From contig JAXMHA010000015.1 in assembly GCA_046347015.1 (NCBI GenBank), forward strand, positions 1-64,000: a DNA stretch of 64,000 nucleotides, written 5' to 3'. The notes beneath the pieces were generated by a model. The model searched no databases. It saw nothing but the letters and a program-made list of their open reading frames with translations, and was not told where the DNA came from. Both the position numbers and the translations under genes were made by a program. Below are positions 53,280 to 60,535 of the stretch, piece after piece. Source of the stretch: Dokdonella_A sp046347015 (GTDB lineage Bacteria > Pseudomonadota > Gammaproteobacteria > Xanthomonadales > Rhodanobacteraceae). How positions within the stretch are numbered: the stretch's first letter is position 1; the number at the start of each line of letters is the position of its first letter.

Positions 53280-54359
53280 ATGAAGATTCGTTCCCTCGCC
53301 GCCTTGATCGGCCTCTCGTTGTGCGCGACCACGGCGCTGGCCTCGGGCACGTTCATCGAGATCAATTCGCCGAACTTCCAGCTCACCAACATTTCGCCGA
53401 ACGGCTTGTATGCTTCAGGCCCGAGTTTCTCGGGTGGGCTGCGTTACTACGTCGCCACTGGCCAGGAAGAGGACATCACCAGTCTTGATTACGTCAGTTT
53501 CATCAACGACTCCGGCACGATCGCCGGGGCGGTGCCCGAGAACGGGGGCGTCGGCAACGGTGGCCGCGACCTCGGCGCTTACCTCGCGATTGGCGAAGAC
53601 CCGTTCGTGCTGACCGATCCCCTCTATACCAACGCGGATGGCTACGCCATATCCGCCGACGGCACCGTCGTCGGGCTCGCCTTCGAGGACAACTTCGCCG
53701 GCGCCGCCGTCGCATTCGTCTGGACGGAAGCCGAAGGCATGACGGCACTGCCGGTCACTTATCCGGACAACTATTCGCGTGCCAACGTGATCAGCGCGGA
53801 CGGCAGCGTCATCGCCGGCTGGAACGACCACGACGACGGCTCCCGGGCGGCGGTGATCTGGCAGGACCGGGTACCGCTCGAAGTCACCGATCCCGATGGC
53901 AATCCGGTCGGCGAGGCGGACGGAATCAGCGCGAATGGCCAGTTCGTCGTCGGTACCGGCTACTTCGACAACGAGGGCAATTCGGGCTCGTGGATCTGGG
54001 ACGCCCAGACCGGCACGGTCACCGTCATTCCGAGCATGGGGTTCGCATTCGGTGTCAGTGACGACGGCCAGACCGTGGTTGGCGCGAACGGCTTCTTCGA
54101 CGACCCGCCGCGTGCGGCGCTGATCTGGCACCCGGACACCGGCACGCAGTTCCTCAGCGACGTGCTGGCCGAACAGGACATCGCGATTCCGGACGGCTGG
54201 GACCCGACCTTGACCGGAGGTCTTGGCGGCATCTCGGCCGATGGCTCGCTGATCGGCGGCTGGACTTACGGCCCGACCGCGATCCAGTCGTACCTGATCC
54301 GGTTCGACAAGGGTCCCACCGACACGATCTTCAGCAACGGCTTCGATCCCCAGGACTGA
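53280..54359 (+). CDS. Secreted HAF-type repeat protein with I-F-x-x-G-F-D C-terminal tail
   Basis: A 359-residue exported protein. A signal peptide (IRSLAALIGLSLCATTALA) is followed by about six repeats of the HAF/extracellular-repeat kind (YAISADGTVVGLAF, VISADGSVIAGWNDH, GISANGQFVVGTGY, GVSDDGQTVVGANGF, GISADGSLIGGWTYG), each followed by an A-x-x-W strand. It ends TDTIFSNGFDPQD, the same tail type as the protein at 48961-50436 although the bodies differ. The ATG at 53280 is set by the signal peptide. The role is unknown. A terminator follows. The 250 bp before it hold nothing recognised. Confidence 0.75.
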   Translation: MKIRSLAALIGLSLCATTALASGTFIEINSPNFQLTNISPNGLYASGPSFSGGLRYYVATGQEEDITSLDYVSFINDSGTIAGAVPENGGVGNGGRDLGAYLAIGEDPFVLTDPLYTNADGYAISADGTVVGLAFEDNFAGAAVAFVWTEAEGMTALPVTYPDNYSRANVISADGSVIAGWNDHDDGSRAAVIWQDRVPLEVTDPDGNPVGEADGISANGQFVVGTGYFDNEGNSGSWIWDAQTGTVTVIPSMGFAFGVSDDGQTVVGANGFFDDPPRAALIWHPDTGTQFLSDVLAEQDIAIPDGWDPTLTGGLGGISADGSLIGGWTYGPTAIQSYLIRFDKGPTDTIFSNGFDPQD

Positions 54360-54377
54360 TCCGGAAACGACATCCAG

Positions 54378-54414
54378 GCCGGCCGGGCGCCCCACGCCCG
54401 GTCGGCTCCTTGTT
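54378..54414 (+). terminator. Rho-independent terminator after the HAF-repeat gene
   Basis: GCCGGCCGGGCG (54378-54389) and CGCCCGGTCGGC (54395-54406) form a 12-bp stem with one G-T wobble and a 5-nt loop, followed by the T-rich TCCTTGTT. It lies 18 nt after the stop. Confidence 0.6.
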
Positions 54415-54452
54415 CCCGATCCACAAGGCGTCGCGTCTGCTAGCGTTGGCGA

Positions 54453-55229
54453 GTGATCGCGCTCGTCGACAGCCACAGCCATCTCGATGCCGAGGAGTTC
54501 GATCCTGACCGGCGTGCGGTCCTGGAGCGCGCACGCGCAGCCGGAGTCGCCTGGCAGATCATCCCGGCGGTTTCAGTGCGGGGATTCGAAAAACTCGCCG
54601 CGTTGTGCGTGGCCGAGGCCGGTCTGTTCCCGGCCTACGGCCTGCACCCGATGCATGTCGGCGATCATCGGCCGGAGGACATCGGGACACTCGCCACGTG
54701 GCTCGAGCGAGAACGGCCGGTCGCCGTCGGCGAGTGCGGACTCGACCGTTACGTCGACGGACTCGACACCGACCTGCAGCGCCACTACTTCCGCCGGCAA
54801 CTCGAACTGGCGCGCGAATTCGCGTTGCCCGTCGTCATCCACGCGCGCCGCGCCGTCGAAGACGTGATCGTCGCAATCCGCACGATCGGCGGACTCACCG
54901 GTGTCGTCCACAGCTTTTCCGGCAGCCCGGAGCAAGCACGGCAACTGTGGAATCTCGGCTTCCTGATCGGGCTGGGCGGCCCGGTCACGCACGAACGCGC
55001 GCATCGGTTGCGGCGGCTGGCTGCATCGATGCCGATCGATTTCCTGCTGCTGGAAACCGACTCGCCTGACCAGCCCAGTGCCGGCCATCGCGGCGAACGC
55101 AATGAACCGGCGCACCTGGTCGACGTGCTGCACGCCATCGCCGCCCTCCGTGGCGCGGATCCGGCGTCCATTGCCGCGGCGACGACGCGCAACGCCGGGC
55201 GCTTGTTCGGAATTCCGTGCACCGGTTGA
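54453..55229 (+). CDS. TatD family metal-dependent hydrolase/DNase
   Basis: A 258-residue TIM-barrel hydrolase starting at GTG. It shows the TatD metal motifs VDSHSHLD near the N-terminus, YGLHPMHV, VGECGLDRYVD, PVVIHARRAVEDV, GVVHSFSGSPEQARQ and LLETDSPDQPSAGHRGERNEPAHLVDVLHAIA. Members act as 3'-5' exonucleases or amidohydrolases; which activity applies here cannot be told. A TGCTAGCGT element stops only 6 nt before the GTG, which would make the transcript nearly leaderless if it is a promoter. It converges with tcdA. Confidence 0.92.
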   Translation: MIALVDSHSHLDAEEFDPDRRAVLERARAAGVAWQIIPAVSVRGFEKLAALCVAEAGLFPAYGLHPMHVGDHRPEDIGTLATWLERERPVAVGECGLDRYVDGLDTDLQRHYFRRQLELAREFALPVVIHARRAVEDVIVAIRTIGGLTGVVHSFSGSPEQARQLWNLGFLIGLGGPVTHERAHRLRRLAASMPIDFLLLETDSPDQPSAGHRGERNEPAHLVDVLHAIAALRGADPASIAAATTRNAGRLFGIPCTG

Positions 55230-55240
55230 CCGACGAAACC

Positions 55241-56014
55241 TCAGCGCGGCTGCAACAGGCGCTGCAGCGCGCGCCCGACTGCCGCGCAGGCAAACGCCGC
55301 GGTCACGTGCATCGCGGCGCCGAGCCCGGTACCGCAGTCCAGCCCCGCCGCGGCGCCGCTCTCCGATTCCGGACGGATTCCGCAGACGCTGCCGTCCGGT
55401 TGCGGATAGCGGACGTTTTCCCGCGAGTACACCGCCGGCACGCCGAAGTAGCGCGTCGGACTGCGCGGATAGCCGAACTCTTCACGCAGCTTGCGGCGAA
55501 TCAGCGCGAGCAGCGCGTCATGTTCGGTCTTGGCCAGGTCACGGACCGTGATCAACGTCGAATCGGTACGGCCACCGGCCGATCCGCACACGACCAACGG
55601 TTGCTTGCGTCGCCGGCACCAGACGATGGTCTCGACTTTTGCACGGAACGCATCGCAACAGTCGAGCACGAGATCGATCCGGTCGTGCAACAACTCGGGA
55701 ATGCTCGCGGGCGTCAGGAATGCCGGCACGGCCGCGACACGAATCCCGGGCTGGATCGCGCGCAACCTCTCGGCCATAACGTCCACCTTGGGCCGCCCGA
55801 TGGTGGCGTCGAGAGCATGCAACTGGCGGTTCGTGTTGCCAATGCACACGTCGTCGCCGTCGATCAGTTCGACGGTCCCGACGCCACTTCGCGCCAAGGC
55901 CTCGGCGGCCCACGACCCGACGCCACCGACTCCGACCACCGCAACGCGGGCACGCCCGAGTCGCTCGGCGCTACCCGCGCCGTACAGCCGGTCGATACCG
56001 GCAAACCGCACCAT
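55241..56014 (-). CDS. tcdA: tRNA threonylcarbamoyladenosine dehydratase TcdA (CsdL)
   Basis: A 257-residue ThiF/E1-like protein. It begins FAGIDRLYGAGSAERLGRARVAVVGVGGVGSWAAEALARSG with the nucleotide-binding GxGxxG, followed by IELID-type VELIDGDDVCIGNTNRQLHAL, LDCCDAFRAKV, and GRTDSTLITVRDLAKTEHDALLALIRRKL. These are TcdA marks: ATP-dependent cyclisation of t6A37 to ct6A in tRNAs that read ANN codons. Its C-terminus has a cysteine pair segment (VCGIR...DCGTG). It is 35 nt downstream of a small cysteine-rich ORF. Confidence 0.93.
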   Translation of the reverse strand: MVRFAGIDRLYGAGSAERLGRARVAVVGVGGVGSWAAEALARSGVGTVELIDGDDVCIGNTNRQLHALDATIGRPKVDVMAERLRAIQPGIRVAAVPAFLTPASIPELLHDRIDLVLDCCDAFRAKVETIVWCRRRKQPLVVCGSAGGRTDSTLITVRDLAKTEHDALLALIRRKLREEFGYPRSPTRYFGVPAVYSRENVRYPQPDGSVCGIRPESESGAAAGLDCGTGLGAAMHVTAAFACAAVGRALQRLLQPR

Positions 56015-56049
56015 GCGCCCGGCGTCACCTACCACGTCGGATCGAGTAC

Positions 56050-56154
56050 TCAATCCCGCGCCCCCTTGTTGGCGATGCGAGTGTAGCCGACGCCGCCATC
56101 GCACTTGCACGCCGGAACCTTCCCCTTGCAACAAGTGCCAGTCGCCGCCACCAT
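56050..56154 (-). CDS. Candidate small cysteine-rich protein (34 residues)
   Basis: A 34-codon frame from an ATG at 56154, preceded by a strong Shine-Dalgarno (GAGGAGG, 8 nt spacing). The peptide begins MVAATGTCCKGKVPACKCDG and has four cysteines (C8, C9, C16, C18), a KGK pair and ends basic (RIANKGARD). It is on the same strand as tcdA, 35 nt before its start, and its 5' end sits opposite the leader of the DUF6116 gene. I recognise no family; a metal- or redox-active mini-protein is one idea. No signal peptide or membrane helix. Confidence 0.4.
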   Translation of the reverse strand: MVAATGTCCKGKVPACKCDGGVGYTRIANKGARD

Positions 56155-56188
56155 GCCTGCGGCCTCCTCTTTCCGATCGAGCCCCACG

Positions 56189-56398
56189 ATGATCCGGTTG
56201 TCCGCGTTGGTCCTGTTGCGCCTTGCCGAACGATTGCCCGCGAAGCAACTGGTGCTGCTGATCGCCGGCCTGCTCGGCATTGACTTGCTGTTTCCCGAGC
56301 TGCTGCCGATCGAACTGCTGCTCGGTGTCGCCGCGCTTGCCGTCGGCGCATGGCAGGGGCGCGGGGTCCCGAGGATCCCGCGTGCACGCGGGCGGTGA
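56189..56398 (+). CDS. DUF6116-like small membrane protein
   Basis: A 69-residue protein with two hydrophobic stretches, about 17-34 (KQLVLLIAGLLGIDLLFP) and 36-53 (LLPIELLLGVAALAVGAW), and a basic end. The pattern LLLxxLxLxDLLxPxxxPxxELLLGLxxLLxAxW fits DUF6116, a family of small proteins I associate with Xanthomonadales. The ATG at 56189 fits best; an in-frame ATG at 56153 would add 12 residues. The stop overlaps the next gene's GTG start (GTGA), so the two are coupled. No function is known. Confidence 0.65.
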   Translation: MIRLSALVLLRLAERLPAKQLVLLIAGLLGIDLLFPELLPIELLLGVAALAVGAWQGRGVPRIPRARGR

Positions 56399-56841
56399 GC
56401 GACCACTCCTCGCCTCCGGCACCGGGACCACGTCCCGCGGGATCGGGCAAGGCGTTCCTGGTCATCCTTGCGATCGGCGTGTTCATCGGTGCGGCGATCG
56501 GCGGGATGACCGCCAATGCGCTCGCACGCCGCCATGCGGAACCACGCGCATTAATGACGCTGATGAACCGTTCGTTCGGCATCGCGCGCGACGCTGCCCG
56601 CGACGACCAATGCTCGGCGGCGCCGGCGCGTTCCGCCCTTTCGCATCTCCAGTTCCTGTCACTTGACATCGAACCGGTGGTCCTCCCGGCAGGTGCCTCC
56701 GACCCGGTCTTCAAGCAGTACGCCACTGACCTTCGTGCGGCGATTGCGGCGGCGGGCAAGGCCTCTGACTGTGGCGCACAAACGCAGGCACTGTCCCGGG
56801 TCGACGACGCCTGCGCTGCGTGCCATCGCGACTATCGCTGA
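56395..56841 (+). CDS. Membrane-anchored cytochrome c'-like protein with C-terminal CXXCH
   Basis: A 148-residue protein read from a GTG that overlaps the previous stop. One N-terminal membrane helix (about 19-42) anchors a helical domain, and the haem c site CAACH is at residues 140-144, four residues from the end. A C-terminal haem site on a four-helix domain is the layout of cytochrome c'/c556-type proteins. A further cysteine pair (C73, C126) could form a disulfide. The electron partner is unknown; the bc1 complex is elsewhere in the window. Confidence 0.65.
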   Translation: MSDHSSPPAPGPRPAGSGKAFLVILAIGVFIGAAIGGMTANALARRHAEPRALMTLMNRSFGIARDAARDDQCSAAPARSALSHLQFLSLDIEPVVLPAGASDPVFKQYATDLRAAIAAAGKASDCGAQTQALSRVDDACAACHRDYR

Positions 56842-56984
56842 AGAAGTCCGCCGCGATCACGCGCAATGCAATGCCCCACCGGATTCATGCGAGGTGGGTT
56901 CGGCCATCACCTGCACATGGAAGCCTGCTACCCGGGACGATGTCCGCCGGCCACGCGACTCCACCGGACGTTCGGGCCAATCCG

Positions 56985-57287
56985 TCAAATGCGAACGCGC
57001 CCACGCAACACATCGAACAGCATCACCCAGTCGCCGGCGAAGCTGTACAGCGGATGGCGAAAGGTGGCGGGGCGATTCCTTTCGAACCCGAAGTGTCCAA
57101 TCCAGGCAAGACCGTAACCCGCGATGGGTGCCAATGGCAGCCACGCCGCATTGCGGGTGGCGACGGCGGCAACGACGATGAGGACGACGAGAAGCGACCC
57201 CGCGACGTGCAGCCGCCGGCACATCCTGTTCGAATGTTCGGACAGGTAGTAGGGATAGAATTCACGGAACGAAGCGAATTCGGCCAT
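56985..57287 (-). CDS. DUF962 (Mpo1-like) membrane protein
   Basis: A 100-residue protein with FREFYPYYLSEHSNRMCRRLHVAGSLL, two or three membrane helices, and IGHFGFERNRPATFRHPLYSFAGDWVMLFDVLRGR. The H-x-x-x-x-R-x-x-H and F-E-x-N-x-P-A-T-F motifs are those of YGL010w/Mpo1-type enzymes, which are Fe2+-dependent dioxygenases of 2-hydroxy fatty acids in yeast; the bacterial role is inferred. GGAGG 8 nt before the ATG sets the start. It converges with the cytochrome gene. Confidence 0.88.
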   Translation of the reverse strand: MAEFASFREFYPYYLSEHSNRMCRRLHVAGSLLVVLIVVAAVATRNAAWLPLAPIAGYGLAWIGHFGFERNRPATFRHPLYSFAGDWVMLFDVLRGRVRI

Positions 57288-57347
57288 CGTGCCGCCTCCG
57301 GCACGAGGATAGCGCGAACGGACGCTCACCGGTGAAGGCAGGAATCG

Positions 57348-58283
57348 ATGCACCTCGACTGCGGCGATGGCGTAACGATGATCGACACCGGACTCGTGCG
57401 CCCGGGTTTCGACGCGTGCTATCTGATCGAACACCACGGGATTGCGGCGCTGTGGGACACCGGAACGCAGTACAGCGTCTCCCGCGTCCTGGATGCCATC
57501 GATGCCGTGGGGCTCGAACCCGAAGCCGTTCGCTACGTGATCCCGAGCCACGTCCACCTCGATCACGCCAGCGGGACCGGCGCGTTGATCGAACAACTTC
57601 CTGCCGCGCTCGTGCTGGCCCACCCGCGCGCCGTCCGCCACTTGGCCGACCCCTCGAGACTGCAGGCCAGCGCCGAGGCGGTTTACGGCGCCGATGTCGT
57701 TGCGTCGACCTACGGCAGGTTGCAAGCGGTTCCCGCCGAACGGATTCGCGCGGTCGCCGACGGCGAGCGTCTCGATCTCGCTGGACGTGTACTGCGGTTC
57801 ATGGACGCCCCGGGCCACGCCCGCCATCACGTGACGCTGTACGACGAATCCTCCCGGTCGTGGTTCACGGGTGACTGCTTCGGCATCAGCTATCGGGACT
57901 TCGACGGGGGGAAGGCACCGCTGGTGTTCCCGACGACGTCGCCGACCCAGTTCGACCCGCCTGCGCTGAAGGCGACCATCAACCGGATGCTCGAGACCAC
58001 GCCACGCGCGATGTACTTGACGCATTTCGGCCGGCTCGAGGAGCCGGAACGATTCGGCCCGGCCCTGTTCCGGTTGATCGATGCCCAAATCGACCGGGCG
58101 CGCGAGATCCTTCACGCGGCTGATCCGCAATCCTGCTTGAACGAGGCACTGCACGAACTCTTTGCCGCCGAACTGCACCGCATCGGCTCGCCGGTCGACG
58201 CGACTACCGCGCGCCAGTTGCTCGCGATCGACGCCGACCTCAACGCACAGGGTGTCCTCGGCTGGCTCGGCCACGCCGGCTGA
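57348..58283 (+). CDS. MBL-fold metallo-hydrolase
   Basis: A 311-residue metallo-beta-lactamase-fold protein. The metal site is seen as HVHLDH at about residues 68-73 (IPSHVHLDHASGTG), followed by FMDAPGHARHHVTLYDE, WFTGDCFGISYRDF and a late His (YLTHFGRLEE). A 90-residue helical C-terminal part follows. The fold fits hydrolases such as glyoxalase II-like or ribonuclease-like enzymes; the substrate is unknown. It faces away from the divergent DUF962 gene and converges with the cold-shock gene. Confidence 0.85.
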   Translation: MHLDCGDGVTMIDTGLVRPGFDACYLIEHHGIAALWDTGTQYSVSRVLDAIDAVGLEPEAVRYVIPSHVHLDHASGTGALIEQLPAALVLAHPRAVRHLADPSRLQASAEAVYGADVVASTYGRLQAVPAERIRAVADGERLDLAGRVLRFMDAPGHARHHVTLYDESSRSWFTGDCFGISYRDFDGGKAPLVFPTTSPTQFDPPALKATINRMLETTPRAMYLTHFGRLEEPERFGPALFRLIDAQIDRAREILHAADPQSCLNEALHELFAAELHRIGSPVDATTARQLLAIDADLNAQGVLGWLGHAG

Positions 58284-58315
58284 GGCTGAGCATCGACCCC
58301 GCACGCGAGACAACG

Positions 58316-58344
58316 AAAAAGGCCGCGGTGTCGCCACCGCGGCC
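58316..58344 (-). terminator. Rho-independent terminator of the cold-shock gene
   Basis: On the minus strand GGCCGCGGTG and CACCGCGGCC form a perfect 10-bp stem with a 4-nt loop, followed at once by five T residues. It lies 28 nt after the cold-shock stop codon. Confidence 0.85.
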
Positions 58345-58371
58345 CCAGTTCGTACCGACGGGCAGTGTCAA

Positions 58372-58581
58372 TCAGGCCGCGGTCACATCCTCCGCCTGCA
58401 GGCCCTTCTGGCCCTGCACGACTCGGAAGCTGACCTTCTGGCCTTCCTGAAGCGTGCGGAAACCGGTTCCATTGATCGCGCGGAAATGGACGAAGACGTC
58501 CGGTCCGTTCTCGCGACTGATGAAGCCGAAGCCCTTGCTTTCGTTGAACCACTTGACCGTGCCGACTTGACGATCCGACAT
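58372..58581 (-). CDS. CspA-family cold-shock protein
   Basis: A 69-residue single cold-shock domain, the normal size. RNP1 (KGFGFI) and RNP2 (VFVHF) are intact in GTVKWFNESKGFGFISRENGPDVFVHFRAI, and it ends VVQGQKGLQAEDVTAA. It binds single-stranded nucleic acid and acts as an RNA chaperone. The start at 58581 (MSDRQVG) is chosen over an ATG four codons upstream, with GGAG about 11 nt before it. Which family member it is (cold-induced or constitutive) cannot be said. An intrinsic terminator follows. Confidence 0.93.
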   Translation of the reverse strand: MSDRQVGTVKWFNESKGFGFISRENGPDVFVHFRAINGTGFRTLQEGQKVSFRVVQGQKGLQAEDVTAA

Positions 58582-58916
58582 GTAACTCTCCACGATGAAA
58601 ATGAGATGGCCACGCTCGCCATCGCGGCGAGTCGCGCACTGGGTTGCAGGTGTCGATAGTGAAGCGATGGCGCGGGCCCTGGCGGATGCCGCTGCATCGG
58701 GTCACGACCAGCCCGTGACCTTGCAATCACAGCGGGCGGAGTGTACCCGAGATCAAGGCTGGACGCGATTCCCGCACCAGTGGGGGTCCCGGCGGCATGA
58801 CCATACGCTTGCGAATGGGATTGGCGCGGCTGGCACCTTCCAAAGCGGTGTTCGGCACCGGTTAAGGCTGGCGCGCTAGGGTCAATCGCCGATTCCCTGC
58901 CTTCCTGGAGGCTGCC
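58582..58916. other. Non-coding interval between divergent cold-shock and EF-hand genes
   Basis: No gene is seen in this 335-bp stretch. It must hold the promoters for both genes and probably a long leader for the cold-shock gene, which is typical of CspA-type mRNAs. No decisive -10/-35 pair stands out. Confidence 0.4.
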
Positions 58917-59234
58917 ATGAATAGACCCGCCTGCGTCGTCCTTGCCGCCCTTGCGGCCACGATCCCGTTCGCCTCTGCCCAGCAGGCGGACACCCACAGG
59001 ACCGAATTCCCGATGCCCAATGGCACCTTGACCGTGACGTGGGGCCAGCCGTCCGCGACCCCGCCGGGTCCGGCACCAACGTTCACCCAGCTCGACTCGA
59101 ACCACGACGGGTTCGTGGAACGGAACGAGGCGGATGCCTACCCGCTGCTGGCCAACGACTTCAACTACGCCGACCTGAACCATGACGGTCGCCTGTCGAA
59201 GCACGAATACGAGCGGTGGGTCAGCCAGCCGTAG
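58917..59234 (+). CDS. Secreted EF-hand protein (two hands)
   Basis: A 105-residue exported protein. A signal peptide (VVLAALAATIPFASA) is followed by a short extended part and two canonical EF-hand loops, residues 60-71 (DSNHDGFVERNE) and 86-97 (DLNHDGRLSKHE), each with Asp, Asn, Asp at positions 1, 3, 5 and Glu at 12. It should bind calcium in the periplasm or outside. TGGAGG about 8 nt upstream of the ATG supports the start. A second EF-hand gene follows 153 bp downstream. Confidence 0.82.
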   Translation: MNRPACVVLAALAATIPFASAQQADTHRTEFPMPNGTLTVTWGQPSATPPGPAPTFTQLDSNHDGFVERNEADAYPLLANDFNYADLNHDGRLSKHEYERWVSQP

Positions 59235-59259
59235 GAATCGGCCCATGTGGGCCGCGCAC

Positions 59260-59306
59260 GGGAACTGTGACGCGTTCCAGCGGTCTGCTTCCGCGCGTCA
59301 GTTCCC
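59260..59306 (+). other. Long stem-loop between the two EF-hand genes
   Basis: GGGAACTGTGACGCG (59260-59274) pairs with CGCGTCAGTTCCC (59294-59306) over 13 bp with a 2-nt bulge and a 19-nt loop. A smaller palindrome (59239-59254, CGGCCCATGTGGGCCG) precedes it. No T-tract follows. It could end or attenuate the first transcript or protect its 3' end. Confidence 0.5.
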
Positions 59307-59387
59307 CCATTGCCGCGGGCGTCGAGCCTCGTTCCACTGCGCCTGAAACGTTATCCTGCGCCATCCATCCCACCGGAGGTTCCAACG

Positions 59388-59939
59388 ATGCGTCATCGAA
59401 CTTTGTCCAGTGCCATCCTGGCGTTGCTGTTGATTCCCGCGTTGTCGTTCGCACAAGCGACAAAGCCGGAGCAAAAGCCGCACGCACCCGGGGCCAAGCC
59501 CGCGGCGCCGGCGGGCAGCGAGCAAAGGGAATCGCCATTCGACGAAATGGATACGAATCACGATGGCGTCGTGACGCGTGAAGAATTCATGGCCTTCCGG
59601 GACAAGCGCTTCAAGGAGCTCGACACCAACCACGACGGCAAGGTGACTCCGGAAGAAGTCGCGCACGCGCCCGAGCTCATGCAACGCAACATGCGCATCG
59701 CGAACCGGATGGTCCAGTCGATGGATCCCAACCACCTCGGTTACGTGACGCAAAAGGAATGGGACGCACAGTCGGAGAAGCGCTTCAAGGCCATGGACAA
59801 GGATGGCACCGGCAAGGTGAAGAAACCCGAGGAGCGCGCGCCGAAGATGAGGGGGCGTCAACCGGGCAAGCCCCTGCAGCCCATCCCGCCGAACAAGCCG
59901 CTGCAACCCGTCCCGCCGCCGACCCCCGGCGGACACTGA
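59388..59939 (+). CDS. Secreted EF-hand protein (four EF loops, one degenerate)
   Basis: A 183-residue exported protein. After a signal peptide (SAILALLLIPALSFA) and a Pro/Ala/Lys-rich linker come EF loops at 55-66, 79-90, 113-124 and 137-148. The first two are canonical (DTNHDG); the third has Leu at position 5 (DPNHLGYV) and should bind poorly; the fourth has Asp, Asp and Thr at positions 1, 3 and 5. A proline-rich tail with two KPLQP repeats ends the protein. GGAGG 8 nt before the ATG sets the start. Confidence 0.82.
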   Translation: MRHRTLSSAILALLLIPALSFAQATKPEQKPHAPGAKPAAPAGSEQRESPFDEMDTNHDGVVTREEFMAFRDKRFKELDTNHDGKVTPEEVAHAPELMQRNMRIANRMVQSMDPNHLGYVTQKEWDAQSEKRFKAMDKDGTGKVKKPEERAPKMRGRQPGKPLQPIPPNKPLQPVPPPTPGGH

Positions 59940-60002
59940 GGTTCTGCTTCATCCGGCACGGCCAGAAATCCCCGCCGCCATGCCGATCCGGGGACCGCAG
60001 GG

Positions 60003-60470
60003 TCAGGGACGACCGCTGCGGGGTGAGCGTGGCTGGGCAGGTGGCATCGTTCCCGTCGCCGGTGCGATCCTGGTCGAAGGCGCACCCGACCGCATGCCTG
60101 ATGGCGACGTCAGGATTGGCTGTCGATAGCTTCCGTGCCCGGGCCCCCACGATCCGCCGGGCGAATGGTTGCCATGGCCATGCCAACGCGGAGACACGTA
60201 TGCCGGGTAGCCGTCGGACCAGGAACCCCAATAACCGCCGGCATAGGGATAGCCGTAGCCGTAGCCACAGCACCACGACGGCGAATAGTACGAGCCGTAG
60301 TAGCCGACTCCCCCGTAGTACGACACCGAAGGATCCGGGGCGATCCCGTAATAGGCATCGCCGGCAGAGCCATCACCCCGGATGTAACTGTAGCCGGGGG
60401 TGTAGTAGCAACCACCGAGCAGTATCGTGGCGGCCCCTGCGATCCAGAGTCCCTGATGCAATTTCTTCAT
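60003..60470 (-). CDS. Tyr/Gly-rich lipoprotein, unknown
   Basis: A 155-residue lipoprotein with lipobox LLGGC (Cys 21) after a short signal. The mature part is low in complexity: Tyr, Gly, Ser and Pro dominate (YYGGVGYYGSYYSPSW, GYGYGYPYAGGYWG), followed by a His/Gly stretch (HGHGNHSPGGSWGPGHG) and a Pro/Ser/Arg tail. GGAGGG before the ATG at 60470 supports the start. Similar Tyr/Gly-rich lipoproteins occur in proteobacteria without a known role. It converges with the EF-hand gene. Confidence 0.65.
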   Translation of the reverse strand: MKKLHQGLWIAGAATILLGGCYYTPGYSYIRGDGSAGDAYYGIAPDPSVSYYGGVGYYGSYYSPSWCCGYGYGYPYAGGYWGSWSDGYPAYVSPRWHGHGNHSPGGSWGPGHGSYRQPILTSPSGMRSGAPSTRIAPATGTMPPAQPRSPRSGRP

Positions 60471-60535
60471 GGCCTGAACCCTCCGCATCGCAGCATGCAC
60501 GCGCCGCGTTGAATGCAGTCTGAGCGCCCCCGGCA

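Noticed and set aside
54436..54453. Leaderless transcript for tatD from TGCTAGCGT
   Set aside because: The hexamer TAGCGT is a weak -10 and the spacing argument rests on one site; kept only as a remark in the gene entry.
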